Made by a program: the position numbers and the translations under genes
Assembly (NCBI GenBank): GCA_009781695.1
Contig: WQVH01000020.1
Span: 1 to 33,783, forward strand
From: Oscillospiraceae bacterium
GTDB lineage: Bacteria > Bacillota > Clostridia > Oscillospirales > Oscillospiraceae
Length of the DNA: 33,783 nucleotides
Direction: 5' to 3'
Notes under the pieces: model-generated
What the model saw: the letters and a program-made list of their open reading frames with translations, nothing else
What the model was told of the DNA's origin: nothing
Databases searched by the model: none
In this document: in pieces, positions 7,156 to 15,424 of the stretch
How positions within the stretch are numbered: position 1 is the stretch's first letter
Layout of the letters: each line of letters opens with the position of its first letter

Positions 7156-8343
7156 ATGTTGGATTTTGAATTTTATGCGCCAACACGGATACTGTTTGGA
7201 AGAGATGCACTGCAAACGCTGCCGGATCAAATTCAAAAAGCAAAGGTCAAAAAACTCATGCTGGCGCATGATGGCAGTACCGCAACACAGTTTATCGTTG
7301 ATCAGGTTGAGGCAGTCCTCAAGAAGCATAACATCAGCTATGCCGAATTTAAGGGGATTGTACCCAACCCATTGTTATCTCGTGTACTTGAGGGTGTGGA
7401 TTTTTGCAAGGAAGAAAATATTGATTTTATTCTTGCAGTCGGTGGTGGCAGCGTCATTGATACCGCTAAAGGTATCGCGGCAGGTGTGAAGCTAGAAGCG
7501 GGCAAAGATTTGTGGAGGGATTATCTGTATCCGAAAATGAGAGTGACGGATGCGATTCCGATCGGCGTTGTGCTGACGATTCCGGCCGCGGGGAGTGAAG
7601 CGTCTTTTGGTACAGTAATTACTCATGATGAGCTGAAGATGAAGAGATATACCGGAGGGGAATCGCTGCTTCCAAAATTTGCCATTTTGAACCCTGAGTT
7701 TACCATGACACTTCCGCCATATATGACCGCTTGCGGTGTTTTTGATATATTGTCGCACTTGATGGAGCGGTATTTTGTGAGTTTCCCCCATGTCGATCTT
7801 TCTGATCGGATGATTGAAGCCGTTGCGCGTTGTGTGCTCAATTGCGGACCAATACTGATTGATGATCCGATGAACTATGATGCCCGTGCTGAGATCATGT
7901 GGGCGGCGTGCATTGCCCACAATAAGATCCTTGAGATGGGACGTACCCATGGTGACTGGGCGAGTCATGATACTTCGCACGAAATTAGCGCAACATACGA
8001 TCTGGCGCATGGTGCGGCGCTGGCCATCATCACACCGGCTTGGATGAAGTATGTATATAAGCATAATCCGGCGAAGTTCCATCAGTTTGCCGTCCGTGTT
8101 TTTGATGTGGATGTGGCTTTTGATCGAATGGATGATGCGATTTTGGAAATGATCCGGCGGCTTGAGAATTTTTGTGATACAATGGGGCTGGCGACTACAT
8201 TATCGGGTGCCGGAATTGATGATCGTAAGTTTGAGCTTATGGCTGGTAATGCGCTAGATGGTCGTGAGCATGTGGGTACCGGACATGGTATTTATCTGCT
8301 CAATAAAGAAGACGTGCTCAATGTGCTTCGATTGGCATTATAA
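7156..8343 (+). CDS. Iron-containing alcohol dehydrogenase (BDH/YqhD-like)
   Basis: This 395-residue group III alcohol dehydrogenase probably interconverts an aldehyde and an alcohol with NAD(P)H. The nucleotide-binding GGGSVIDTAKG is at 96-106. Metal ligands fit the family: D197 and H201 (FDILSHLMERYF), H275 (HEISATYDLAHG) and H285. The start ATG has GGGAG nine bases before it. It is the last enzyme gene of the grd-like operon; a palindromic repeat follows before the LysR gene. The HEIS...LAHG form and DWASHD are closer to butanol dehydrogenases than to AdhE-type enzymes. The substrate is unknown. Confidence 0.9.
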   Translation: MLDFEFYAPTRILFGRDALQTLPDQIQKAKVKKLMLAHDGSTATQFIVDQVEAVLKKHNISYAEFKGIVPNPLLSRVLEGVDFCKEENIDFILAVGGGSVIDTAKGIAAGVKLEAGKDLWRDYLYPKMRVTDAIPIGVVLTIPAAGSEASFGTVITHDELKMKRYTGGESLLPKFAILNPEFTMTLPPYMTACGVFDILSHLMERYFVSFPHVDLSDRMIEAVARCVLNCGPILIDDPMNYDARAEIMWAACIAHNKILEMGRTHGDWASHDTSHEISATYDLAHGAALAIITPAWMKYVYKHNPAKFHQFAVRVFDVDVAFDRMDDAILEMIRRLENFCDTMGLATTLSGAGIDDRKFELMAGNALDGREHVGTGHGIYLLNKEDVLNVLRLAL

Positions 8344-8359
8344 AATAATTACTGCTTTA

Positions 8360-8402
8360 GCGCCCTCGCGAGGGAGCTGTCAGCGAAGCTGACTGAGGGA
8401 GT
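8360..8402. repeat. Dispersed palindromic repeat, copy 1
   Basis: It contains the palindrome CCCTCGCGAGGG and a second hairpin GTCAGC-GAA-GCTGAC, ending GAGGGAGT. It is the reverse complement of the two copies at 14091-14198, with one change in the hairpin loop (GAA against GTA) while the stem is kept. It lies between the alcohol dehydrogenase and the LysR gene and may partly terminate the upstream operon. Confidence 0.75.
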
Positions 8403-8431
8403 ACACACGAGCTGTAGCAGAGGAGACGAAC

Positions 8432-9307
8432 ATGAACATTTTTCAGTTGTTATGTTTTGTTACATTGGCAGGCACTGCAACATTTAGCGAAGCCTCGGAT
8501 AAGCTATATATATCGCAATCATCATTTAGCAATAACATACAGACTATGGAAAAAGAACTGGAAGTCGATCTTGTCGTCCGGCAACGAGGCACGGTGACAT
8601 TTACAGATGCAGGTCATGCATTTTTGTCCCATGCCAGAAAAATCGTAGATGAGTACAGCAATGTCAATAAACTCCTGCGGGAATACAAGCAATCATCGGG
8701 CGAGCGTGTACTTTTGTACACGGATCGCCTGAGCAGCTACGGATATAATGACCTGATCACACGCTTTAAAAACAAGCACCCTGAAATACAGATAGAGATC
8801 ATTGAGCTGGTTGATGAAAATCTTGATGAAATGGTCAAAAAATCCAGTGACTTTGTGGGCATCACTTTTTCTTCGAAAAAGAAAGCCGGATTCGGAACAA
8901 AGTGCCACACACTGGTCACTGACAGACTTGCGGCATTTGTGACTAAAGCGCATTGTTTTTCGAAAAAGAGAAGCATTAAGCTCAGTGATCTGAGCAATGA
9001 GCCTTTTCAGATTATTTCCAATAGACAGTCGGATTTCTTAAATGAATTTACATTGGGGCAGTTCCATAAGGCCGGTGTTGCGCCGAATGTTGTATCGCTG
9101 GATTTGTGGTATAGCACATTGAGAGAGACCATTCGGGACTTGGGCGTCCCGGCGATTTTGCCGGAAAAAGTGGCGCGGATTTTCTGTCAAGAGGATATGA
9201 AAGTTACGCCAACCGATGCGGATAAGTTCTTCATCAATGTGGTGATACCGGAGGCATGTAAAAATAGCGCAGCTTTGCGATTTTTTGAATTTGCATCTGA
9301 GTCGTAA
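8432..9307 (+). CDS. LysR-family transcriptional regulator
   Basis: This 291-residue regulator has an N-terminal winged helix-turn-helix (about residues 1-60; the recognition part reads ATFSEASDKLYISQSSFSNNIQTMEKEL) followed by a periplasmic-binding-protein-like effector domain (from about 90). The ATG has AGAGGAG six bases upstream. It lies directly after the grd-like operon and directly before the aldehyde:ferredoxin oxidoreductase, with a copy of the shared operator-like element between it and that gene. It is a good candidate for the activator of the element, but the second LysR in the window is equally possible. The ligand is unknown. Confidence 0.93.
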   Translation: MNIFQLLCFVTLAGTATFSEASDKLYISQSSFSNNIQTMEKELEVDLVVRQRGTVTFTDAGHAFLSHARKIVDEYSNVNKLLREYKQSSGERVLLYTDRLSSYGYNDLITRFKNKHPEIQIEIIELVDENLDEMVKKSSDFVGITFSSKKKAGFGTKCHTLVTDRLAAFVTKAHCFSKKRSIKLSDLSNEPFQIISNRQSDFLNEFTLGQFHKAGVAPNVVSLDLWYSTLRETIRDLGVPAILPEKVARIFCQEDMKVTPTDADKFFINVVIPEACKNSAALRFFEFASES

Positions 9308-9318
9308 GGGTAAAAGAA

Positions 9319-9359
9319 AAATCAGACATCAGACAGTTTTTGTATCCAAATTTGATAGA
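9319..9359 (+). promoter_or_regulatory. Shared operator-like element, copy A (before the aldehyde oxidoreductase)
   Basis: It contains AGTTTTTGTATCC (9335-9347) followed by an AT-rich TTTGA, matching the core of copies at 16666, 19198 and 30330; the left part is more divergent (ATC...TC.G..AG). The core is about 72 bases before the start point predicted from the promoter at 9379-9406, typical of a LysR activator site. Confidence 0.6.
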
Positions 9360-9378
9360 TTGTTTTAGGCGTTGAGGC

Positions 9379-9406
9379 TTCAAATTAAGCGGCAAGTATG
9401 TATAAT
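9379..9406 (+). promoter_or_regulatory. Probable promoter of the aldehyde oxidoreductase gene
   Basis: A perfect TATAAT is at 9401-9406 with a weak TTCAAA (9379-9384) 16 bases upstream. A weak -35 fits activation from the element at 9319-9359. Confidence 0.5.
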
Positions 9407-9466
9407 TATGGAAACAGTAAAAAGTGCAAAAGCACTTAAAAAAGCAAATATGAATGGAGTGGAAGT

Positions 9467-11323
9467 ATGCACGGTTTTGTAGGTAAGGTTCTGATTGCGG
9501 ATTTGAGCAAGAAAACATATGTCATTGAGGACTTAAATGAAAAATGGGCCAGCGCATTTTTAGGAGGCCCATCACTGGGCGCAAGATACCTCTATGATCT
9601 GATGCCGGCCAAGACACCATGGGATGCACCGGAAAGTGTGTTGGGTTTTGTTACGGGGCCTGTCAATGATACCAAATCCTTTATGGGTGGAAGATACACC
9701 GTCGTGAGTAAATCTCCTGTGTACGATGGGTTTAACGACTCAAATTCCGGAGGCAACTTCGGGCCATTTATGAAAAGAGCCGGATTCGATGCCATATTTG
9801 TAAAAGGTATTTCAGAAACCCCTTGCTATCTGTACATAGATGATGGAAAAGTGGAGTTTCGTGATGCGTCGAACCTCTGGGGTAAGACCACATTGGATAC
9901 GGAAGCTGCACTGAGGGAAGAGATTGGAAATAACAATTTTTGTGCCGCACTCATTGCACCGGCCGGGGAGCGTCTGTCGCATATGGCGGCAGTGATGAAT
10001 GATGGTCATCGCGCCGCAGGTAGAGGTGGATCCGGAGCGGTGATGGGTTCGAAGAAGCTCAAGGCTGTGGTTTGTCGAGGCACTCATAAAGTAACTGTAG
10101 AAAAGCCGGAAGATATTTTAGAGGCCAACAAATCTTGGCAGAAGTTTGCCGACAGTCCTGAGGGAGTGCGGATCGGGCCGTGGAGTGCACATGGTACGGC
10201 ATCGAATTATGAGTTCTGCGTGATGATATCTGATGCAGGCATTAAAAATTGGGGCGGACAACCTGCCGATATGCCTGAACATATGGTCAAGCCCTTGACC
10301 GGAGAGGCGATGGATGCCAAGTATAAGGTGAAAAAATATGCATGTCATTCCTGTCCAATTGCTTGCGGGGCGCAGTATCATATCAAAGAAGGGGTACATG
10401 ATTTTAAAACCGAGCGTCCTGAATATGAGACATTGGGTGCCTTCGGCAGTATGCTGCTCAATGATGATCCCATCAGCGTAAATATCTGTAATTTACTGTG
10501 CAATGAATATGGATTTGATACGATTTCCATGGGTGGAACCATCGCATGGCTTATGGAATGTTATGATAACGGTCTGTTTACATTAGCGGAGCTTGATGGT
10601 ATAGATCTTAAATGGGGAAATGCAGATGCCATCGTTGCAATGACGAAGCGCATTTGTGCATATGAAGGAATCGGAGTTGTGTTGCATGATGCGACAGTCA
10701 AAGCTGCCGATCATTTCAAACGCGGTCATGAATATCTGGGTGTGGCCAGCGGTATTGAAATTCCGCACCACTGCGGAAGATGTAACCCGGCAATGGCCAG
10801 AACATTTACATATGATCCCACTCCTGGAAGACATGTGAAGGGCGGCAGAGGCGCAGGCCTTGGATTTCAGCCTCCTGAGGTTAAGTATGTGTACGAAGAA
10901 TGGGGTGCGCCTGATAAGGCCGGGGTCATCAATGCAGAATATGACAATCTATCCGGATTTTGCCACTTTGCATTTCTCATGGCTCCGGGTGCGAAATTTA
11001 AGTATCTCGATGCAGTGTTTGGCCGTGAGCACACAAAAGAGGAGCTGGACAAACTAGGGCTTCGCTCGTTTGCGATTCGTGCGGCATTTAATATTAGAGA
11101 AGGTATCACAAGAAAAGATTATACGATATCTGACCGCAACATTGGTAAGCCTCCGATTGTCGGTGGGCCGTTGGATCAGGTGACGATACCGCTTGAACAT
11201 ATTACCGATCAGTTTTTTGAGGCGATGGGATGGCATGTTGATACCGGTATTCCGACGAAGGACTTTTTGGAGGAAATCGGCGGGTTGGAATGTGTTATGA
11301 ATGATCTTTATCCTGTGAAATAA
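9467..11323 (+). CDS. Aldehyde:ferredoxin oxidoreductase family protein
   Basis: This 618-residue enzyme belongs to the tungsten/molybdenum bis-pterin AOR family, which oxidises aldehydes to acids with ferredoxin as acceptor. The N-terminal domain opens HGFVGKVLIADLSKKTY; the pterin-binding region includes GGRYTVVSKSP and GRGGSGAVMGSKKLKA (186-200). The [4Fe-4S] ligands are C293, C296 and C300 (CHSCPIACG) plus C499 (LSGFCHF), matching the family spacing. RPEYETLGAFGS (317-328) is the usual domain-two motif. Length is typical (about 605-620). The gene stands alone after its LysR neighbour, with its own promoter and the shared element. Paired with the alcohol dehydrogenases nearby it could carry an alcohol-aldehyde-acid sequence. 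Tungsten use is inferred from the family. Confidence 0.94.
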   Translation: MHGFVGKVLIADLSKKTYVIEDLNEKWASAFLGGPSLGARYLYDLMPAKTPWDAPESVLGFVTGPVNDTKSFMGGRYTVVSKSPVYDGFNDSNSGGNFGPFMKRAGFDAIFVKGISETPCYLYIDDGKVEFRDASNLWGKTTLDTEAALREEIGNNNFCAALIAPAGERLSHMAAVMNDGHRAAGRGGSGAVMGSKKLKAVVCRGTHKVTVEKPEDILEANKSWQKFADSPEGVRIGPWSAHGTASNYEFCVMISDAGIKNWGGQPADMPEHMVKPLTGEAMDAKYKVKKYACHSCPIACGAQYHIKEGVHDFKTERPEYETLGAFGSMLLNDDPISVNICNLLCNEYGFDTISMGGTIAWLMECYDNGLFTLAELDGIDLKWGNADAIVAMTKRICAYEGIGVVLHDATVKAADHFKRGHEYLGVASGIEIPHHCGRCNPAMARTFTYDPTPGRHVKGGRGAGLGFQPPEVKYVYEEWGAPDKAGVINAEYDNLSGFCHFAFLMAPGAKFKYLDAVFGREHTKEELDKLGLRSFAIRAAFNIREGITRKDYTISDRNIGKPPIVGGPLDQVTIPLEHITDQFFEAMGWHVDTGIPTKDFLEEIGGLECVMNDLYPVK

Positions 11324-11366
11324 CCAGTAAGTTCAATACAAACAAAACATAGTGTTCTAAATAAAA

Positions 11367-11409
11367 ATTCTTCGCTACTGCTCTGTCATTCTGAGCGATA
11401 GCGAAGAAT
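11367..11409. terminator. Bidirectional terminator-like hairpin between convergent genes
   Basis: ATTCTTCGCTA (11367-11377) pairs with TAGCGAAGAAT (11399-11409); CTTTT follows on the plus strand and AAAAT-derived T-rich sequence on the minus strand. The GTCATTCTGAGC...GAAGAATCTTTT wording is of the kind repeated in many Firmicutes genomes. It separates the aldehyde oxidoreductase from the convergent transporter gene. Confidence 0.6.
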
Positions 11410-11453
11410 CTTTTAAGCGTTATTTTGTGAACTCATGCGATAGCGACAACTTT

Positions 11454-12896
11454 TTACCGAATCACAGCATTTGCAAATGGGAACAGTATGAAGATAACCG
11501 GAACATACGCAATGACAAGATAAGTGAGGTTATACTTCCAGGTGTTTGCCACCGTAATATGGCCGGGGCCAAACATGAGCGGAGCCGCAACAGTTGAAGA
11601 CGGCACGAGCGCACCCAAACTTGCAGCCAGACCTATAAGAATAACAACGCCGCCCAGGCTGATATCGGAGCCTGCAATGAGCGGGAGTGTCAGATGAACA
11701 AACAACAGCATAGTCACGGTGTTGGAAATAAATTTTGTCATAATGAGTGAGCAGACGAGTGCAATACCAACAAGGACATATGGGCTTAGTCCATATGTGA
11801 TCGGCTCAAGTACCATGCGTAATTGTGCAATAATTCCTGCATCGGCGTGGTTGAGCGCATTGCCGAAAACAATAACCGCAGCAACAAAGCCAAGTACACC
11901 CAACGGAACTATTTTTGCAACTTCGGAGTAATTAGCAATAGGCTTGTTGTCAATGCGCAGGATACAAAGAATAGACACGCCGATAATCGGCGGTACTGCA
12001 AATCCCAGACTGCGTACCCATGCGGCAGCCTGCGGCGCAAAGGGTCGTGCATACTCAGGGAACAGCCAAGCTAAAATGACGCATATACCGACGACCGTAG
12101 CAATCTTACCTTGCTTAGAAAGCGGCGGTGAATTCTTTTTCGCTTGACTTACATCATAAGATGCATACTGCTTGGTATCCAGTTTTCTCCAGATTACACA
12201 TACGACGAGCATCATGATTCCATACATAATAAAGGCCCAAGGCACACCAATGGTGATCCATTGTCCCCATGAAATATAAATGCCATGCGCATTATATACC
12301 GCATCCATCATGATCAGAGGAAGTGCATTGGAAAATGGGGTGGCGACTGCGGTGATGGAGTTTACCCACAAGATACACAGCATTATGGCGGTATAGAAGC
12401 TGTCACCTTTTTTGTAACCCATCTCTTTTAAGAAGGTTTCGGCGATCATGATATAGATGATCATCAAAGCCATACTTTCAAGGAACAGACCAAGAAACAA
12501 ATTGGAGAAAACAAACATAGCAATAAATGCTTTGGGTTTACCTTCAACGAACTTTCTGGTGACAAACCAGCGAGCTACTTTTTCGATGACGCCGCTTTCC
12601 TTGAGGATGCCGTTGAGCACCAAGCAAACCATGATCAAAATGATGATCTGATTACCGAAGCTCTGCTGCCAAACCATGACAGGTGTCAATATACCTGTCA
12701 CAATCAGACCTGCGCACATGAGCAGGCTAACCCAGTCTGTGTGGTTTGTGACCCAAAGGTAGAGGGTTGGGATAAGTACAGCCAACACGTGTATACCGGT
12801 GCGTGTCAGATGTTCGCCCGGACTAAATGCAATCAATACGATGATTGAGAGCGCCAAAGCGATGAGATAGTGCCTGTAGGATTTTACTGTTGACAT
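11454..12896 (-). CDS. SLC13/DASS-type anion transporter
   Basis: A 480-residue, very hydrophobic protein with about 11-13 membrane spans, organised like the divalent anion:sodium symporters (SLC13, citrate/succinate type). The second-half signature SNTVTMLLFVHLTLPLI is present, as is the later PSSTVAAPLMFG loop; the first-half motif is less canonical (NSITAVATPFSNALPL). The substrate is probably a di- or tricarboxylate or sulfur oxyanion, which cannot be narrowed. I chose the ATG at 12896: AAAGG lies 11 bases upstream, while the in-frame GTG at 12908 overlaps that site and would leave almost no leader from the predicted promoter. It is divergent from the iron-sulfur protein gene at 13141. 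Confidence 0.88.
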   Translation of the reverse strand: MSTVKSYRHYLIALALSIIVLIAFSPGEHLTRTGIHVLAVLIPTLYLWVTNHTDWVSLLMCAGLIVTGILTPVMVWQQSFGNQIIILIMVCLVLNGILKESGVIEKVARWFVTRKFVEGKPKAFIAMFVFSNLFLGLFLESMALMIIYIMIAETFLKEMGYKKGDSFYTAIMLCILWVNSITAVATPFSNALPLIMMDAVYNAHGIYISWGQWITIGVPWAFIMYGIMMLVVCVIWRKLDTKQYASYDVSQAKKNSPPLSKQGKIATVVGICVILAWLFPEYARPFAPQAAAWVRSLGFAVPPIIGVSILCILRIDNKPIANYSEVAKIVPLGVLGFVAAVIVFGNALNHADAGIIAQLRMVLEPITYGLSPYVLVGIALVCSLIMTKFISNTVTMLLFVHLTLPLIAGSDISLGGVVILIGLAASLGALVPSSTVAAPLMFGPGHITVANTWKYNLTYLVIAYVPVIFILFPFANAVIR

Positions 12897-12920
12897 TGCG
12901 AGATTCACCTTTCTATCTTT

Positions 12921-12948
12921 ATTTTATTTGTTAATACATATTTTACAA
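12921..12948 (-). promoter_or_regulatory. Probable promoter of the SLC13-type transporter
   Basis: On the minus strand, TTGTAA (12943-12948) and TAAAAT (12921-12926) are 16 bases apart, ending about 25 bases before the chosen ATG. Confidence 0.45.
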
Positions 12949-12963
12949 AAATGATAAAAAAAC

Positions 12964-12999
12964 ATACACTGGTTTTGTTGAAGATTTTATCCAGTATAT
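12964..12999. promoter_or_regulatory. Inverted repeat in the divergent intergenic region, possible operator
   Basis: ATACACTGG (12964-12972) and CCAGTATAT (12991-12999) pair at eight of nine positions, 18 bases apart. It sits just upstream of the transporter promoter in the region between two divergent genes, as a regulator site would. The middle (TTTTGTTGAAGATTTTATCC) faintly resembles the shared element. Confidence 0.35.
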
Positions 13000-13019
13000 G
13001 GGTTATGATGCTTTGTTTG

Positions 13020-13060
13020 CAATCGCCTTTTGGCAACTTTATATAGCCATATTCGAAACG
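13020..13060 (+). promoter_or_regulatory. Shared operator-like element, copy E (before the second iron-sulfur protein)
   Basis: It starts CAATCGCC and continues TTTTGGCAACTTTATATAGCC, then ATATTCG. The left half matches copies at 16666 and 30330 almost exactly; the right half (TATATAGCC for TTTGTATCC) is more divergent. It ends 80 bases before the ATG at 13141. Confidence 0.55.
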
Positions 13061-13140
13061 ATTTTAGAGTTCACGAAAGTTGGTTTATATGAAATAATAT
13101 AAGCCGTGTGATATTTTAAGAAGAAAGGTAGAAAACTAAA

Positions 13141-14070
13141 ATGACAAGAGAGCATTTACAGACGATAATCAATGAATTCAGCGACAAATCGCCGCTCAAC
13201 TACCTCAGTGAAAAAGGGGTGCATACAGATGCGCAAATAGACAATTATGCGAAAAACAACCTATATCAGCATACCGCACCGTTTAGTGAAGATATGCTCG
13301 GTGCGGAGAAAGACAGCGGGTTGGTAGGTATGCGTTTTTACATGCATCCGATTTTTTCCATCGCACGTGCGGATGATCCGATGTTTGATGTCATCAAGCG
13401 CCCGGAGGTGGTCGGGGCGCATCATCTCATGCCTACAGAGTGGCTGCCGGAGGCAAAGTCTGTGATTACATTCTTTCTGCCATTTAATCATGACACGGTC
13501 GAGGCCAATAAAAAAGATCCCCAAGTTCCTGCTGTAGAGTGGGTGTATACAAGGGTTGATGGTCAAAGATTTTTGCTGGCGCTGGGTACGGCGGTGTGTA
13601 ATGCGCTGATTGCCGATGGGTACAAAGCGGTTGCGCCATATACGCAAGACAAATACATCATGCAGGTCAATCTTGAGCCGCCGCCCGGTACTGAGCATGT
13701 GCCGCCGTATTCAACGAATTGGTCGGAACGGCATGTGGGTGTGGTTTCAGGTCTGGGTACTTTTGGGCAATCAACGAATTTTATTTCTAAGATAGGATGC
13801 GCCGGGCGGCTCATCAGTGTGGTGACTGATTGGGAGGTTTCGCCTGATGAGCGTGATTACAGTGATTGGCTGGGGTATTGTAATGATTGTGGGTTGTGCA
13901 TCAAAAAGTGCCATGGCAATTGTTATTTTCCGGACAGGCATGGTAAAGATCATGCGTTGTGCAGTCAGCAGATTCGCAAGGTGTGTGCGCCGTTTGCGCC
14001 ACGGTATGGTTGCGGAAAGTGTCAGTCGGGTATTCCTTGTGAGTATCGGCCTATGAGGAAGAAAGGGTAA
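13141..14070 (+). CDS. Second QueG / reductive-dehalogenase-like iron-sulfur protein
   Basis: This 309-residue protein has two cluster-binding regions near the end: C247, C250, C253 and C257 (CNDCGLCIKKC) and C291, C294 and C300 (CGKCQSGIPC), with C274 and C282 as further candidates. The middle carries HVGVVSGLGTFGQSTNFISKIGCAGR (198-223), equivalent to the cofactor loop of QueG-like proteins and similar in layout to the protein encoded at 6223. The second cluster site is followed by a short R/K-rich tail. No twin-arginine signal is present, so it is cytoplasmic, unlike respiratory reductive dehalogenases. It stands alone behind the shared element, and a repeat pair and terminator follow. It may reduce a corrinoid or deliver electrons to a partner enzyme; this is inference. 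Confidence 0.7.
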   Translation: MTREHLQTIINEFSDKSPLNYLSEKGVHTDAQIDNYAKNNLYQHTAPFSEDMLGAEKDSGLVGMRFYMHPIFSIARADDPMFDVIKRPEVVGAHHLMPTEWLPEAKSVITFFLPFNHDTVEANKKDPQVPAVEWVYTRVDGQRFLLALGTAVCNALIADGYKAVAPYTQDKYIMQVNLEPPPGTEHVPPYSTNWSERHVGVVSGLGTFGQSTNFISKIGCAGRLISVVTDWEVSPDERDYSDWLGYCNDCGLCIKKCHGNCYFPDRHGKDHALCSQQIRKVCAPFAPRYGCGKCQSGIPCEYRPMRKKG

Positions 14071-14090
14071 CGTAAGTTAAAGCTGGAAGT

Positions 14091-14198
14091 AACTCCCTCA
14101 GTCAGCTACGCTGACAGCTCCCTCGCGAGGGAGCCAAAGCGGAAGTTGGAAATAACTCCCTCAGTCAGCTACGCTGACAGCTCCCTCGCGAGGGAGCC
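14091..14198. repeat. Tandem pair of the dispersed palindromic repeat (copies 2 and 3)
   Basis: Two near-identical copies (14091-14135 and 14154-14198) lie 63 bases apart, each with ACTCCCTCAGTCAGC, a small hairpin GTCAGC-TAC-GCTGAC and the palindrome GCTCCCTCGCGAGGGAGC. The linker CAAAGCGGAAGTTG is also repeated after each copy, so the duplication unit is longer than the hairpins. Copy 1 at 8360 is inverted relative to these. Confidence 0.85.
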
Positions 14199-14220
14199 AA
14201 AGCGGAAGTTGATTATATGT

Positions 14221-14257
14221 AATGCCCTCGGTCAGTGTGTTGCTGACCGAGGGCATT
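14221..14257. terminator. Strong hairpin between convergent genes
   Basis: AATGCCCTCGGTCAG (14221-14235) pairs perfectly over 15 bases with 14243-14257 around a seven-base loop. It lies between the 3' ends of the iron-sulfur gene and the URO-D gene, so it can serve both. The T-tracts are short. The CCCTCGGTCAG part suggests it derives from the same repeat family. Confidence 0.7.
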
Positions 14258-14274
14258 TAAATCACATATATTAA

Positions 14275-15378
14275 TTACTCGTAGAACTCCCTGCTATATG
14301 CATAGAGCTCATTGGCAACAGTCCACGTCTCTTTCGGATCGACATTGCGTAAAAACGGAACATAACCGCCGCCCGGTGCGTATTTTTCGACATTGTTCCT
14401 GACAATCTTGACGAGCTCATCATCGGTATATGTCTTGCCAATTTCCAGACCGTCCATTGGCGTGACAAACCCAATCTTATCGCCATACTTTGCCTTGAGC
14501 ATTTGCATATCATTTGCCCTGGGCTGCATCCAAACTAAATCAATATCCAACGCTGAGATGTATGGGAAAAAGCGTTCAATCTTACCGCATGAATGCAGCT
14601 CAAACACTTTGCCTGCGCCCTTGATATGATCTACTATTTTTTTTGTTGGTTCATATACCAGTTCTTCCATCATTTTTTCAGAGAAGAATGTGTCGCGCTC
14701 GGTACCCCAATCGTCGTGGTATGTAACATAATCGACAGGGTAAAGCTCATTGAGCAGATCAAAATAATCTGTCATATACTGAGCAAAGCGCCAGAAGAAA
14801 TCCCTACAGGCCTCCGGTTCTTCCGCAAGTGCCATCATGCCCTCGCCGTATCCACCGAGAAATGCCACAAGCATTTCGGTGAGACCTTGGTAAATGTTGA
14901 CATGCATTGCCTTTTCAGGGTCGTACTCGTTTTTCATGAATTGCGCTGCTTTTTCGCGGAAGTTCCAGTCATCAAAATTGGGGAATTTTATTAGTTTTTC
15001 CCAATCGCAAATATCCTCGACGACCTTGGTTCCGGGTGTAAGCATGGCACCATGGGCATCTGCACACCATGTCCAAGAGTTTCCAAATGAATCTAAAAAT
15101 GTATAGTCTACCGGCGAAGGGGCATGAAAGCGTGGTCCAAGTTGTTTGTCTCCTCTTTCGTCAGCCAGTTCGTTAGGGAGGCGATACTGTAAGTCCGAAT
15201 ATGAGATAGGTACCCACATTGGATTTTCGTGCCTTGCAGCACGCAAGAAATTTTCGCGGCGTGATATGGGCGCTTCAAACACAGGTGCAGTCGCAGGTGC
15301 AGCGCCGAAGAAGCCTGTGCCATTGGTGGTTGTTTTTAAAGCGGGGTCTTGATACGGATGCCTTGGATATTTCTTCAT
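14275..15378 (-). CDS. Uroporphyrinogen decarboxylase (URO-D) family protein, paralogue 1
   Basis: This 367-residue protein has the URO-D/methyltransferase TIM-barrel layout. Conserved blocks are RRENFLRAARHENPMWVP (40-57), HDDWGTERDTFFSE (221-234), H262-x-C264 (LHSCG), and near the end YAPGGGYVPF. Bacterial members of about this length are usually methyl-corrinoid:acceptor methyltransferases (MtaA-like) rather than haem enzymes. MtaA-type zinc sites use H-x-C plus a later Cys; no Cys follows HSC here, so zinc binding is incomplete. I chose the ATG at 15378 (AGGAG seven bases upstream; an ATG three bases earlier is also possible). It is 46 bases after the zinc alcohol dehydrogenase in the same operon. 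About half of its residues look shared with the gene at 30520. Confidence 0.85.
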   Translation of the reverse strand: MKKYPRHPYQDPALKTTTNGTGFFGAAPATAPVFEAPISRRENFLRAARHENPMWVPISYSDLQYRLPNELADERGDKQLGPRFHAPSPVDYTFLDSFGNSWTWCADAHGAMLTPGTKVVEDICDWEKLIKFPNFDDWNFREKAAQFMKNEYDPEKAMHVNIYQGLTEMLVAFLGGYGEGMMALAEEPEACRDFFWRFAQYMTDYFDLLNELYPVDYVTYHDDWGTERDTFFSEKMMEELVYEPTKKIVDHIKGAGKVFELHSCGKIERFFPYISALDIDLVWMQPRANDMQMLKAKYGDKIGFVTPMDGLEIGKTYTDDELVKIVRNNVEKYAPGGGYVPFLRNVDPKETWTVANELYAYSREFYE

Positions 15379-15424
15379 CATGATACTCCTCTTTACAAAA
15401 TTGATTAGGTAGACTCCCGGCAGC

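Noticed and set aside
7492-8082. 196-residue open frame on the minus strand
   Set aside because: It is the antisense shadow of the iron alcohol dehydrogenase, with unnatural composition.
14091-14198. Tandem repeats as a small CRISPR array
   Set aside because: There are only two units, the intervening bases are repeated as well rather than unique, and no adjacent cas gene is present.
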